From positions 372,001 to 436,000 of the forward strand of contig CP074390.1 of the NCBI GenBank assembly GCA_022041995.1: a stretch of 64,000 nucleotides of DNA. The letters are read 5' to 3'. Below the pieces are notes generated by a model. It was given only the letters and a program-made list of their open reading frames with translations, was not told the origin of the DNA and searched no databases. The first letter of the stretch is position 1. Each line of letters begins with the position of its first letter. This document shows, in pieces, positions 37,519-46,225 of the stretch. This DNA is from Cupriavidus necator. GTDB lineage: Bacteria; Pseudomonadota; Gammaproteobacteria; Burkholderiales; Burkholderiaceae. The position numbers and the translations under genes were made by a program.

Positions 37519-38469
37519 ATGAGGAACGCCACGCTGCGGCAACTGAAGGTCTTTGAGACCGTTGCCCGCCATATGAGCTTTTCACGCGCTGCCGAGGAAC
37601 TGCACCTGACGCAGCCCGCGGTATCGACCCAGGTGCGGCAGCTGGAGCACCACGTGGGGCTGCCCCTGTTCGAGCAGTTGGGCAAGAAGATCTACCTGAC
37701 GCCGGCGGGCCACGAGATGCTGCATTACAGCCGCAGCATCATCCAGCAGTTCCGCGAGGCCGAAGACGCCATGTCCCAGCTCAAGGGCATCTCCGGCGGC
37801 CGGCTCAACGTGGCGGTGATCAGCGCCGGCGACTATTTCTTTCCGCGCCTGCTGGCCGAGTTCATGAACCGCCATGAAGGCGTGACGCTGAACCTTGCCG
37901 TGCATAACCGTGAGGAATTGCTGCACCAGCTGGCCGGCAACCTGACCGACCTGGCGGTGATGGTGCGCCCGCCCGAAGGCATGGACACCATCAACGAGGT
38001 CTTCGCCCCGCACCCCTATGTCATCGTGGCCGCGCCCACCCACCCGCTGGTCGGCCAGCGCAATATCCCGCTAGCAGGACTGGCGGATGAAGCCTTCGTT
38101 TCACGCGAGAAAGGCTCGGATACCTGGAACTCGATGCAGGAAGGCTTTGCTGGCAAGCTGTCCAATATGCGCATCGCGATGGAGATCAAGAGCACCGAGA
38201 CCATCAAGCAGGCCGTGATCGCCAACATGGGCATCGCCTTCCTGTCGGCGCACACGGTCGGCCTGGAACTGCAGGCCGGCAAGCTGGCGGTGCTGGACAT
38301 CGAGGGCTTCCCGGTCATGCTCAACTGGTACGTGGTGCACCGTAAGAACAAGCGGCTGCCGCCAGTGGCACTGGCGTTCAAGCAGTTCCTGATGGAAGAC
38401 GGCGCGGGGCTGATCCAGCGCATCACTGGCGTGGGAGACTTGATCGGCCAAGGATGTATAAACGATTGA
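37519..38469 (+). CDS. LysR-family regulator, CbbR-like (second)
   Basis: A 316-residue LysR protein with N-terminal HTH (TLRQLKVFETVARHMSFSRA, AEELHLTQPAVSTQVRQLEH) and an effector domain starting GRLNVAVISAGDYFFPRLLA, which resembles CbbR-type regulators of CO2 fixation. I prefer the ATG at 37519 to the TTG at 37504, which overlaps the second direct repeat. The direct repeats just upstream indicate autoregulation. With formate and oxalate genes around, it may link C1 supply to assimilation. Confidence 0.9.
   Translation: MRNATLRQLKVFETVARHMSFSRAAEELHLTQPAVSTQVRQLEHHVGLPLFEQLGKKIYLTPAGHEMLHYSRSIIQQFREAEDAMSQLKGISGGRLNVAVISAGDYFFPRLLAEFMNRHEGVTLNLAVHNREELLHQLAGNLTDLAVMVRPPEGMDTINEVFAPHPYVIVAAPTHPLVGQRNIPLAGLADEAFVSREKGSDTWNSMQEGFAGKLSNMRIAMEIKSTETIKQAVIANMGIAFLSAHTVGLELQAGKLAVLDIEGFPVMLNWYVVHRKNKRLPPVALAFKQFLMEDGAGLIQRITGVGDLIGQGCIND
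38458..38467. promoter_or_regulatory. Half-site of LysR repeat upstream of 101-aa gene
   Basis: ATAAACGATT is the reverse complement of AATCGTTTAT found in the lysR intergenic region. It overlaps the lysR stop region and lies about 100 bp before the next gene. Confidence 0.4.
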
Positions 38470-38565
38470 TTATGAATTTGCTATGAAACTTTAATTATCG
38501 CAAATCATCCGATGTCCCTATGCTTGTCTCAACCCAACCGCTACAGCGCATCTGAGGAGACGAGC

Positions 38566-38871
38566 ATGAACCAGGTCCAGCAGGAAAACCGCCAGGCTGC
38601 CGTCACAGTCGGCACCGATAACCAACCTATTCCGCGCGACACCCAGCTCGCCGCCTACAACGCCGCGTTTATCGAGCTGGGCCTGCGCTTCCGCTGGGAC
38701 GCCCAGATGTATGAATGGCTGTGCGGCATCGAATGCGAGAAGGCGCGCGTGGCCCGCTATATCGAAGAACACCACGCGCACCTGCTGGCCGCCTATGATG
38801 CCGCCTTTCTGAGCGCGCTGATCTTCGAGAAGAAGAACGAATACCTGCGCGCGGTCGGCCATCTCAACTGA
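38566..38871 (+). CDS. Hypothetical protein, 101 residues
   Basis: A soluble, helix-rich protein of 101 residues with many aromatic and charged positions (FIELGLRFRWDAQMYEWLCG; RYIEEHHAHLLAAYDAAFLS). GAGGAG is 7 nt before the ATG at 38566. It follows the CbbR-like gene by 96 bp with an AT-rich gap. I do not recognise the family. Similar HxxxL/aromatic patterns occur in small Cupriavidus proteins, but I cannot name one. Confidence 0.65.
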   Translation: MNQVQQENRQAAVTVGTDNQPIPRDTQLAAYNAAFIELGLRFRWDAQMYEWLCGIECEKARVARYIEEHHAHLLAAYDAAFLSALIFEKKNEYLRAVGHLN

Positions 38872-38937
38872 GGGGCCGGTCGGTTCACGGCGAGGCGCGC
38901 GAGCGGCCTAGCTTTTTTTGCCTAGCCCGCATGTCCC

Positions 38938-39255
38938 TCAGGCGAGGTCCGCCTCCTCTGCCTTGACTGCAGGGCGGGGCAGCCGCTTGATGCGCTTGCG
39001 CGGCCTTTGCGCCGCGACCCAGAGGTCGTAGGCCATCTGCATGCCGCTCCACATCTCGCGGCTCGCGCCCAGGGCTTCTTCCAGGCGAATGGCGATGTCC
39101 GGCGTGATCGACGAATGACCATTCAGGATGCGCGAGAGCGTTGCGCGCGTCACGCCGATGTGCGTGGCGAACGCCGTGATGGTCATATCGTCCATGCCAT
39201 CGAGCCAATCGGCCAGCACCGCGCCGGGGTGCGGCGGGTTGTGCATGCGCGTCAT
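38938..39255 (-). CDS. higA: HigA-type antitoxin
   Basis: A 105-residue XRE/HigA protein: HPGAVLADWLDGMDDMTITA, then the HTH FATHIGVTRATLSRILNGHS and SITPDIAIRLEEALGASREM, the conserved HigA order. It follows the toxin gene by 11 nt on the same strand, the reversed toxin-first order usual for higBA. It neutralises HigB and represses the operon through the palindrome at 39565. Confidence 0.92.
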   Translation of the reverse strand: MTRMHNPPHPGAVLADWLDGMDDMTITAFATHIGVTRATLSRILNGHSSITPDIAIRLEEALGASREMWSGMQMAYDLWVAAQRPRKRIKRLPRPAVKAEEADLA

Positions 39256-39266
39256 GATGAGGTCCT

Positions 39267-39545
39267 TCAGTGGTAGTCCTGGTAATCGACGACGATGACG
39301 TCGATGCCGTCGAACATGAATGTCAGCCGCCAGTTGCCATTAACGCTGACGGACCAGTGGCCGGACATGTCGCCGCCCAGTTGATGCAGCTTCCAACCTG
39401 GCACCCCCATGTCCTGGGGTTTCGTGGCGTGATCCAGCGCACCGAGCTGATTGCGCAATCTCTGCGCGTGATGCGGCTGGATTCCCGCCTTGGAGCCAGT
39501 CTCGAAGAAGCGTCTGAGGCCCGCATGGGCGAAACTCTTGATCAT
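39267..39545 (-). CDS. higB: HigB/RelE-type toxin
   Basis: A 92-residue protein of the HigB/RelE mRNA interferase fold. Conserved parts: MIKSFAHAGLRRFFETGSKA, GWKLHQLGGDMSGHWSVSVN and GNWRLTFMFDGIDVIVVDYQDYH. HigB enzymes cut mRNA on the ribosome. First gene of the operon, immediately downstream of a long perfect palindrome. Confidence 0.92.
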   Translation of the reverse strand: MIKSFAHAGLRRFFETGSKAGIQPHHAQRLRNQLGALDHATKPQDMGVPGWKLHQLGGDMSGHWSVSVNGNWRLTFMFDGIDVIVVDYQDYH

Positions 39546-39564
39546 CGATGTCCAGGTAGCAGAG

Positions 39565-39590
39565 TGTATAGCGTATAGATACGCTATACA
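39565..39590. promoter_or_regulatory. HigBA operator palindrome
   Basis: TGTATAGCGTAT-AG-ATACGCTATACA, twelve bases perfectly inverted around AG, 20 bp upstream of higB. It is the expected autoregulatory site of HigA. Confidence 0.85.
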
Positions 39591-39780
39591 AGCGTTAGAA
39601 GCTTGCTTGCGTTGCCGGGGACGGACTCTATCACCTGAAGCACACTGGGATCCCTGTCTGCGGCTGCTTTTGAGCCATTACTCATTCCGCGCCTGGGGGA
39701 GATGGGGATGTGCCGGCCGGCATGGATCCATTGCCATGCCGGTGCGGGCGCAGTCGTCGTAAGATTCGGCATTTACACTC

Positions 39781-40404
39781 ATGTGCCCGGCGCTTGCCTG
39801 GCTTGCCACCCGTTTCATGCCAACCCGACGCACCGACGAAGACTTCATCCAGGACCTGACCCGGCTGCTGAGCACCGAAGGCGTGTCGTCGCTGACCATC
39901 GGCGAGATTGCCCAACGCATGCGCTGCTCGCGGCGGCGCCTGTACGAAATCGCGCCAACCAAGGAAGCGCTGTTCGTCGGCATCTGCCGCGAGGTGCTCG
40001 CTGACAACCTGGAAAGAGGCTTTGCCGCGGCGCGCCGCGAAAGCGATGCGGCGCGGGCAGTGTCCGCCTACCTGCATGCCGCGCTGAACACATCGGGACT
40101 GAGCAAGGCCGCACTGGCGGACCTGGATGCAATCGACAGCGGCCGGGCGGTATTCGACGCCTACCAGCTAGCGCGCGTGCGCGGGCTGGAGAGCCTGCTC
40201 GATGCAGGGATGCGGCAAGGGCTGATGGCGCCGCACAATCCGCGGCTGGTTTCCGAAGCGATCCTGGGCGCCGCGCACCGGCTGCGCAACCAGCAGTTCC
40301 TGAAGGAAACCGGCCTGAAGATGGGCGATGCCTTCAGCGAGTTCTACGAGATCATCCTCAACGGCCTGCTGTCCCGCCCGGACACCGGCGCGCGCACGTC
40401 CTAG
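39781..40404 (+). CDS. TetR/AcrR-family regulator
   Basis: A 207-residue (from 39781) or 195-residue (from ATG 39817) TetR protein. HTH: TDEDFIQDLTRLLSTEGVSS, TIGEIAQRMRCSRRRLYEIA. The C-terminal domain (residues 80-200) is of the usual helical type. Neither start has a good ribosome site. It is convergent with the AMP-ligase remnant and PAS gene and lies between higBA and the oxalate genes. The ligand and targets are unknown. Confidence 0.85.
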   Translation: MCPALAWLATRFMPTRRTDEDFIQDLTRLLSTEGVSSLTIGEIAQRMRCSRRRLYEIAPTKEALFVGICREVLADNLERGFAAARRESDAARAVSAYLHAALNTSGLSKAALADLDAIDSGRAVFDAYQLARVRGLESLLDAGMRQGLMAPHNPRLVSEAILGAAHRLRNQQFLKETGLKMGDAFSEFYEIILNGLLSRPDTGARTS

Positions 40405-40428
40405 CCGCGCGCCGGCAGATGGGCGTGC

Positions 40429-40698
40429 TCAGGCCACCTGCCTCTCCTGGCCGCCCCAGTAGCGTCCGCGGATGGCCTTGCGGTCGATCTTGCCCAGCGC
40501 GGTCAACGGCAGCTCATCCACGAACACCACCTGCTTGGGCGCATTGACCACGCCCTTGTGCTGCGTGACGTGGCCGATCACATCGGCCTCGGTAAGCGCG
40601 GCACCGGGCCGGGCCACCACCACGGCGGTGACCGCTTCGCCCCACTTGGCGTCGGGGATGCCGACCGGGTCGCCGCTGAGCGGCTGGCCCGGGATCAC
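40429..40698 (-). pseudogene. C-terminal remnant of an AMP-dependent acyl-CoA synthetase
   Basis: The reading VGIPDAKWGEAVTAVVVARP, GVVNAPKQVVFVDELPLTAL and GKIDRKAIRGRYW is the C-terminal lid domain of an acyl-CoA synthetase, including the catalytic-lysine motif. Only about 85 residues remain; the N-terminal 400-450 residues, with the ATP-binding motif, are missing. The gene upstream (PAS) starts at once after it, so the body was probably removed by a deletion. Confidence 0.8.
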
Positions 40699-40714
40699 AG
40701 GGAAGACACGCGCC

Positions 40715-41152
40715 TCAGGCCTGTTCCTTGACCTGGTTTTCCAGCTCCACCAGCCGCTTCTTCAGCGCCCGCTCCTCCTGGAAGCGCACGGTCTCGTCGC
40801 GGATCAAGGCGACGATGCCGGTGATGGCGCCCGCGTCATCTTTGAGCAGCGCCACGGTGAAGGCGATCGACATGGACTTGCCGTCCTTGTCGACCGCGGG
40901 CACCTTGAGCAGGTCGTGGCCGTAGCGCGTGATGCCGGTCGCCATGGTCTTGTCGTAGCCCTCCCAGTGCCGCCCGCGCAGGCGCTCAGGGATGATCAGG
41001 TCGAGCGACTGGCCCATGGCCTCGGCCTGGGTAAAGCCGAACATGCGCTCGGCGGCGGGGTTCCATAGCGTGATGGCGCCCTTGGCGTCGGAGATGATGA
41101 TGGCGTCGCCGATGGCGGACACCAGTTGCGCGTAATCGATCTGGTCTGTCAT
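40715..41152 (-). CDS. PAS-domain sensor protein
   Basis: A 145-residue protein. Residues about 8-120 are a PAS domain (AIIISDAKGAITLWNPAAER, MFGFTQAEAMGQSLDLIIPE, RHWEGYDKTMATG, a C-terminal PAC segment GAITGIVALIRDET). The end is a short coiled coil (FQEERALKKRLVELENQVKE). There is no output domain, so it must act on a partner protein. It lies downstream of frc behind a terminator. The MTDQIDYAQL start at 41152 is used. PAS proteins of this type often sense redox or small ligands. Confidence 0.85.
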   Translation of the reverse strand: MTDQIDYAQLVSAIGDAIIISDAKGAITLWNPAAERMFGFTQAEAMGQSLDLIIPERLRGRHWEGYDKTMATGITRYGHDLLKVPAVDKDGKSMSIAFTVALLKDDAGAITGIVALIRDETVRFQEERALKKRLVELENQVKEQA

Positions 41153-41242
41153 GGGGATTCCCTCGTTATTACCAGGGCCGGTCGGCGCCGGCCTGTCATG
41201 GCCATCAAGGTAGCGTGCCACATGGCCACGCTGCAAGCAAAA

Positions 41243-41276
41243 ACGCCGGGGCCCGCTATGCGCGAGACCCCGGCGT
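41243..41276 (-). terminator. Rho-independent terminator of oxc-frc
   Basis: Stem CCCCGGCGT pairs (41243-41251 with 41268-41276), followed on the minus strand by TTTTTGC. It lies about 30 bp after the frc stop, separating oxc-frc from the PAS gene. Confidence 0.8.
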
Positions 41277-41306
41277 ACGCTCCGGCACACGTGCCGGCGG
41301 GCAGCG

Positions 41307-42557
41307 TCAGATCACCTGGGACTCGCGCAGGCGCTTGATGTCGTCCGCACAGTAGCCCAGGCCGGCCAGCACCTCGTCGCTATGCTCGCCCAGCAGCGGC
41401 GATCCGGTGATCTCCGGCTTCAGGTCGGAGAACTTGATCGGGCTGCCCACCGTCAGGTAGGTGCCGCGCTCCTTGTGCGGCACCTCGGTGATGCTGCCGC
41501 TGGCGCGCAGCGACGGATCGGCGGCAATCTCCTTCATCGACAGTACCGGCGAGCACGGAATGTCGTGCTTGCGCAGGATGTCCACTGCTTCGTACTTGGT
41601 CTTGTCGGCCAGCCATTCCTCGATGGTGTTGAAGATATCGAAGATATGCGGCTGGCGCGCCTTGGCCGTGGCGTAGTTGGGATCGGCGATCCATTCCGGC
41701 TTGCCCAGCGCCTTGCAGATCGGCTCCCAGGCATGGCCCTGGATGGTGAAGTAGATATAGGCGTTGGGATCGGTCTCCCAGCCCTTGCACTTCAGCACCC
41801 AGCCCGGCTGGCCGCCGCCGCCCGCGTTGCCGCCGCGCGGCACCACGTCGCTGAAGCTGCCATGCGGATACTGCGGGTACTCTTCCAGGTAGCCCAGGCG
41901 GTCCAGGCGCTGCTGGTCGCGCAGCTTGACGCGGCACAGGTTCAGCACCGCATCCTGCATCGACACGGCCACCTTCTGGCCCTTGCCGGACTTGTCGCGG
42001 CCGATCAGCGCGGTCAGGATGCCGATGGCCAGGTGCATGCCGGTGTTGGAATCGCCCAGCGCCGCGGCGGACACCGTCGGCGGGCCATCCCAGAAGCCGG
42101 TGGTCGAAGCCGCGCCGCCGGCGCACTGGGCCACGTTCTCATAGACCTTCAGGTCTTCGTAGTGGTGGCCGTCGCTGAAGCCCTTGACCGAAGCCACGAT
42201 CATCTTGGGGTTCAGCTCGTTGATGCGTTCCCACGAGAAGCCCATGCGGTCCAGCGCGCCCGGGCCGAAGTTCTCGACCAGCACGTCCGATTCACGAATC
42301 AGCTGCTCCAGGATCTTCTTGCCTTCTGGCTTCTTGGTATCCAGCGTCAGGCTGCGCTTGTTGCTGTTGAGCATGGTGAAGTACAGCGCATCGACATCCG
42401 GGATGTCGCGCAACTGGGTACGCGTCACGTCGCCGGAACCGGGGCGCTCCACCTTGATGACGTCTGCGCCGAACCACGCCAGCAGCTGCGTGCACGCGGG
42501 GCCAGCCTGGACGTGCGTGAAGTCGATGATCTTGATGCCGTTGAGTGGGAGGTTCAC
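41307..42557 (-). CDS. frc: Formyl-CoA:oxalate CoA-transferase
   Basis: A 416-residue class III (CaiB/BaiF) CoA-transferase. The catalytic Asp is residue 169 in ALGDSNTG, the same number as in Oxalobacter formigenes FRC, and the glycine loop NAGGGGQPG is at residues 244-252. N-terminal GIKIIDFTHVQAGPACTQLL. It transfers CoA from formyl-CoA to oxalate. It follows oxc by 40 nt on the same strand, so oxalyl-CoA formed here feeds decarboxylation next door. Confidence 0.95.
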   Translation of the reverse strand: MNLPLNGIKIIDFTHVQAGPACTQLLAWFGADVIKVERPGSGDVTRTQLRDIPDVDALYFTMLNSNKRSLTLDTKKPEGKKILEQLIRESDVLVENFGPGALDRMGFSWERINELNPKMIVASVKGFSDGHHYEDLKVYENVAQCAGGAASTTGFWDGPPTVSAAALGDSNTGMHLAIGILTALIGRDKSGKGQKVAVSMQDAVLNLCRVKLRDQQRLDRLGYLEEYPQYPHGSFSDVVPRGGNAGGGGQPGWVLKCKGWETDPNAYIYFTIQGHAWEPICKALGKPEWIADPNYATAKARQPHIFDIFNTIEEWLADKTKYEAVDILRKHDIPCSPVLSMKEIAADPSLRASGSITEVPHKERGTYLTVGSPIKFSDLKPEITGSPLLGEHSDEVLAGLGYCADDIKRLRESQVI

Positions 42558-42597
42558 TTTCGTCTCCTATTGGATTAGGGGGTGAAATTCGGGTCGA

Positions 42598-44337
42598 TTA
42601 CTTCTTGGCCGAGCTTTGCGGATTCAGGTTGGTCAGACGACCACTTTCGGTGCCGGCAGCCGGGTCGATGACGGCGTTGACCAGCGTGGGCTTGCCCGAC
42701 CGCAGGGCTTCGTTCACCGCGGCTTCGAGTTCCGCCGGCGTGGTCACGTTGTGACCGACGCCGCCGAACGCTTCCATCATCTTGTCGTAGCGCGCGCCCG
42801 GGACGAACGTCGTGACCGCCGGATCCTTGCCGCCGGTCGGATTCACGTCGATCCCCTTGTAGACGCCGTTGTTGTTGAAAATAACGATGCAGACGGGCAG
42901 GTTGTAACGGCAGATCGTCTCGACTTCCATGCCCGAGAAACCGAACGCACTGTCACCGCACAGCGCCAGCACGGGCTTGCTGGTCTCGACCGCCGCGGCG
43001 ACCGCGTAGCCCATGCCCACGCCCATCACGCCCCAGGTGCCCACGTCCAGGCGCTTGCGCGGCTCGTACATGTCGATCACGGCACGGGCGTAGTCCAGCG
43101 TGTTGGCGCCTTCGTTGACAAACGAGATGCCCGGGTTGGCCTTGACGACATCCTTCAGCACGCCCAGCGCGCCGTGGAAGTTCATCGGCGAGACATCCTT
43201 GGCCTTGGCCAGGGTCTCGGCCATCTTTGCCAGGTTCGTGTCCCTGCGGTCGGCCACCGCGTTCAGCCAGTCAGCGCCCGGCTTGGCAAAGTCGTTGCCG
43301 ACCTTGTCGAGGATCGCCGACACGCACGAACCGATGTCACCCACTACCGGCGCGGCGATGGCGACATTGCTGTCCATCTCGGTCGCCGCGATGTCGATCT
43401 GGATGAATTGCTTCGGCTTGCCCCAGGTCTTGCCCTTGCCGTGCGACAGCAGCCAGTTCAGGCGGGCGCCGACCAGCAACACCACGTCAGCTTCAGCCAG
43501 CACATACGAGCGTGCGGCCGAGGCCGATTGCGGGTGCGTATCGGGCAGCAGGCCCTTGGCCATCGACATCGGCAGGTACGGAATACCCGTCTTCTCGACC
43601 AGCGTGCGGATATCCGCTTCGGCGCGTGCGTATGCGGCACCCTTGCCCAGCAGGATCAGCGGGCGCTTGGCGCTCTTCAGCAGCGCGACGGCACGGTCGA
43701 CCGAGTCCGGTGCAGGCAGTTGGCGCGGGGCCGGATCCACCACCTTGATCAGCGACTTGCGGCCCTTCTCGGCTTCCATCGACTGGCCCAGCAGCTTGGC
43801 CGGCAGGTCCAGGTACACACCGCCCGGACGGCCCGACACGGCGGCACGGATGGCACGCGCGATACCGACACCAATGTCTTCAGCGTGCAGCACGCGGAAG
43901 GCAGCCTTGGCGTGCGGACGGGCGATGGCCAGCTGGTCCATCTCTTCGTAGTCACCCTGCTGCAAATCGACGATCTCGCGCTCGCTCGAGCCGCTGATCA
44001 GGATCATCGGGAAGCAGTTGGTGGTCGCATGCGCCAGCGCCGTCAGCCCGTTCAGGAAGCCTGGCGCAGACACAGTCAGGCAAACGCCCGGCTTTTGCGT
44101 GAGAAAGCCGGCAATCGCTGCGGCGTTGCCTGCGTTCTGCTCGTGACGAAAGCTGATGACGCGCATGCCGTTGGCCTGCGCCAGACGAGCCAGATCGGTG
44201 ACCGGAATGCCGGGCAGGCCGTAGATGTTTTCGATGCCGTTCAGCTTCAGCGCGTCGATGACCAGATGAAAACCATCGGTTTGTGCCTGATGTTCTTCCG
44301 CGGCGTGACGCTGCAGCTCGTTTCCGACTTCTGCCAT
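42598..44337 (-). CDS. oxc: Oxalyl-CoA decarboxylase
   Basis: A 579-residue ThDP enzyme. N-terminal PYR domain with the catalytic Glu66 in ISFRHEQNAGNAAAIAG; a middle ADP-binding domain; C-terminal PP domain with the ThDP motif LCGDSAFGFSGMEVETICRY and NLPVCIVIFNNNGVY. It converts oxalyl-CoA to formyl-CoA and CO2. It is the first gene of oxc-frc, and its upstream region has two regulon operators at 44528 and 44726. Identity is firm by length (close to O. formigenes OXC) and motifs. Confidence 0.95.
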   Translation of the reverse strand: MAEVGNELQRHAAEEHQAQTDGFHLVIDALKLNGIENIYGLPGIPVTDLARLAQANGMRVISFRHEQNAGNAAAIAGFLTQKPGVCLTVSAPGFLNGLTALAHATTNCFPMILISGSSEREIVDLQQGDYEEMDQLAIARPHAKAAFRVLHAEDIGVGIARAIRAAVSGRPGGVYLDLPAKLLGQSMEAEKGRKSLIKVVDPAPRQLPAPDSVDRAVALLKSAKRPLILLGKGAAYARAEADIRTLVEKTGIPYLPMSMAKGLLPDTHPQSASAARSYVLAEADVVLLVGARLNWLLSHGKGKTWGKPKQFIQIDIAATEMDSNVAIAAPVVGDIGSCVSAILDKVGNDFAKPGADWLNAVADRRDTNLAKMAETLAKAKDVSPMNFHGALGVLKDVVKANPGISFVNEGANTLDYARAVIDMYEPRKRLDVGTWGVMGVGMGYAVAAAVETSKPVLALCGDSAFGFSGMEVETICRYNLPVCIVIFNNNGVYKGIDVNPTGGKDPAVTTFVPGARYDKMMEAFGGVGHNVTTPAELEAAVNEALRSGKPTLVNAVIDPAAGTESGRLTNLNPQSSAKK

Positions 44338-44527
44338 GGTTGCTTCCTTCTATGCAAATTGACTGGGGTTGGAATTTTTTTTGTTTCAGGGCTTCCGCGA
44401 TGTGCTCTCGGGCCGCTTCGCTACGACTTGGGACATGTTTGGTCTCCTCTTTGGACTCGTGTTCATGGTGCGCGGGGGCCATCCCCTTGCTTAAACCTGT
44501 GCCGGTTTGTTCGACCGGTCTTGATGA

Positions 44528-44548
44528 CATACGGTATGTGATATATCA
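44528..44548. promoter_or_regulatory. Oxalate-regulon operator, site 3 (oxc)
   Basis: CATACGGTATGTGATATATC and then A, with the core TGATATATCA at 44539-44548. The 30 bp 44521-44550 are identical to 51931-51960. Confidence 0.85.
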
Positions 44549-44725
44549 GAACGACGCAAGAGGAATTTCCAGCAGAATGTCAACTTTCGTCGGTGCAGCG
44601 CAGCAATCAGGGCTCTAACTAGCACCAAATCACCGTAAATCCCTAATGCAGGCGATTCATGCGCAATCGGCACAGGTCAGCTCTGCCGCTCGACACGTTG
44701 TCGATCGGACGCTAAAACCCGACAT

Positions 44726-44741
44726 AGATATATTACATACC
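44726..44741. promoter_or_regulatory. Oxalate-regulon operator, site 4 (variant, oxc upstream)
   Basis: AGATATATTACATACC, whose reverse complement GGTATGTAATATATCT matches the consensus GGTATGTGATATATCA at 14 of 16 positions. It is inverted relative to site 3, 187 bp away. Confidence 0.6.
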
Positions 44742-44881
44742 AAAATTTCAGAGCCACTCGGGCCCTAAAGGATGAAGACGCCTGGTACTTATCCTGAATG
44801 CCGGCCGGCCTCGCCGGCACAACGGGCAGGCTTCGGGCGCAGACGCGGGCGGTTTGCCGGTCTGCGCCTGAAGTGTTCCCG

Positions 44882-46225
44882 CTACTCGCCCTGCCGCGGC
44901 GCCAGGCCGGCCAGGAACGCTGCATCGGACACACGCACCGCCTCGGCATGCCCGGTGATAAAGCGCTTGCGCATGGGCGCCAGGAACACCTTGGCCGAGA
45001 TCCCCGCCGCAATCGTCACCACCGCCGCCACCGAGAATACGGCTCCCCAGCCGCCATAGGCCGACAGGATCGATGCCAGCGGCACCACCATCGCCGCCGT
45101 GCCTTTCGCCGTGTACAGGGTGCCCGCATTGGCCGCCGCGAACTTGCTGCCGAAGGTATCGGCGCACAAGGCCGGGAAGATCGAGAAGATCTCGCCCCAG
45201 AACAGGAAGGTCAGTGCGGCAAAGAACATGAACCAGTACGGGTTGTGCCCCATCTGCATCAACCCGAGCAGCGCCAGGCCTTCGCCGATGAAGATTACGA
45301 ACATGGTGTTCTCGCGCCCGAACCGGTCCGACAGGAAGCCGCACAAGGGCCGCGTAAAGCCATTGCACAAGTTGTCGATCGACAAGGTCATCGTCAGCAG
45401 CGGCAGCGTCATGCCCAGCATCGTCACCGGCATCGAGGCGAAGCCGAAGTCCTTGGCGATGGGCCCGAGCTGCGCCGTCGCCATGATCCCGCCCGCGGCC
45501 ACGGCCACGAAGCAGACGTAGATCAGCCAGAACACCGGCGTCTTCACCATTTGCCCCGGCGAGAACTCGACCGGATTGGTCAGCACCGCCTTGGCCGCCA
45601 CCGCTCCCTTGGGCGCCTTGGGCTTCACCAGCAGCAGCGCCAGCACGAAGATGCACACGCCCTGCAGGATGCCGAAGGTCAGGAAGGCCTTTTCATAGCC
45701 CGAGCTCTGGATCATGTTGGCGATGGGGATCACCGTGATGGCCGAGCCGGCACCGAAACCCGCCGCCGTCAGCCCGGCTGCCAGGCCGCGCTTGTCCGGG
45801 AACCACTTCAGCGCGTTGCCGACGCAGGTCCCGTAGACGCCGCCCGCGCCGATGCCGGCAATCACCGCGGCCGCATACAGCTCCGGCAGGGTGGTCGCAT
45901 AGGAATTCATCACCCAGGCCAGTCCCGCGCAGATGGCCCCGCCCGCCACTACCGGGCGCGGGCCGAACTTGTCCACCAGCCAGCCTTCCAGCGGCACCAG
46001 CCAGGTTTCCGTCACGATAAAAATGGAAAATGCCACCTGGATGGCGGACGCGCCCCAGTGATGCTTGGCGTCCATCGGTGACACAAAGAGGGTCCAGCCG
46101 TACTGCAAATTCGCCACCAGCCCCATGCACACCACGCCGATTGCAAGCTGGATCCAACGGTTCTGCAGCCCGCGGCCGTTCACGTTGCCGTGACCGGCCG
46201 GGGCCGATGCTTCAAATTGCGCCAT
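44882..46225 (-). CDS. Oxalate/formate antiporter, OFA family MFS (copy 2)
   Basis: A 447-residue, 12-helix MFS transporter closely resembling oxlT1, with matching segments (NLQYGWTLFVSPMDAKHHWG; IFIVTETWLVPLEGWLVDKF; GIGAGGVYGTCVGNALKWFP; FLFWGEIFSIFPALCADTFG). It probably exchanges oxalate for formate. Unlike copy 1 it lacks the TGATATATCA operator within 150 bp upstream, but it has the LysR composite element. It sits between pntAB and oxc. The N-terminus has an extra hydrophilic segment of about ten residues. Confidence 0.9.
   Translation of the reverse strand: MAQFEASAPAGHGNVNGRGLQNRWIQLAIGVVCMGLVANLQYGWTLFVSPMDAKHHWGASAIQVAFSIFIVTETWLVPLEGWLVDKFGPRPVVAGGAICAGLAWVMNSYATTLPELYAAAVIAGIGAGGVYGTCVGNALKWFPDKRGLAAGLTAAGFGAGSAITVIPIANMIQSSGYEKAFLTFGILQGVCIFVLALLLVKPKAPKGAVAAKAVLTNPVEFSPGQMVKTPVFWLIYVCFVAVAAGGIMATAQLGPIAKDFGFASMPVTMLGMTLPLLTMTLSIDNLCNGFTRPLCGFLSDRFGRENTMFVIFIGEGLALLGLMQMGHNPYWFMFFAALTFLFWGEIFSIFPALCADTFGSKFAAANAGTLYTAKGTAAMVVPLASILSAYGGWGAVFSVAAVVTIAAGISAKVFLAPMRKRFITGHAEAVRVSDAAFLAGLAPRQGE

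Larger units (their letters stand above)
44338..44881. promoter_or_regulatory. oxc upstream region with two operators
   Basis: 544 bp without a gene between oxc and oxlT2. It contains the regulon operators at 44528-44548 and 44726-44741 (separately listed). Several short frames cross it, but none has supporting features. Confidence 0.6.

Noticed and set aside
42616..44541. A 641-codon open frame opposite oxc
   Set aside because: Antisense shadow; oxc on the other strand has complete ThDP motifs.
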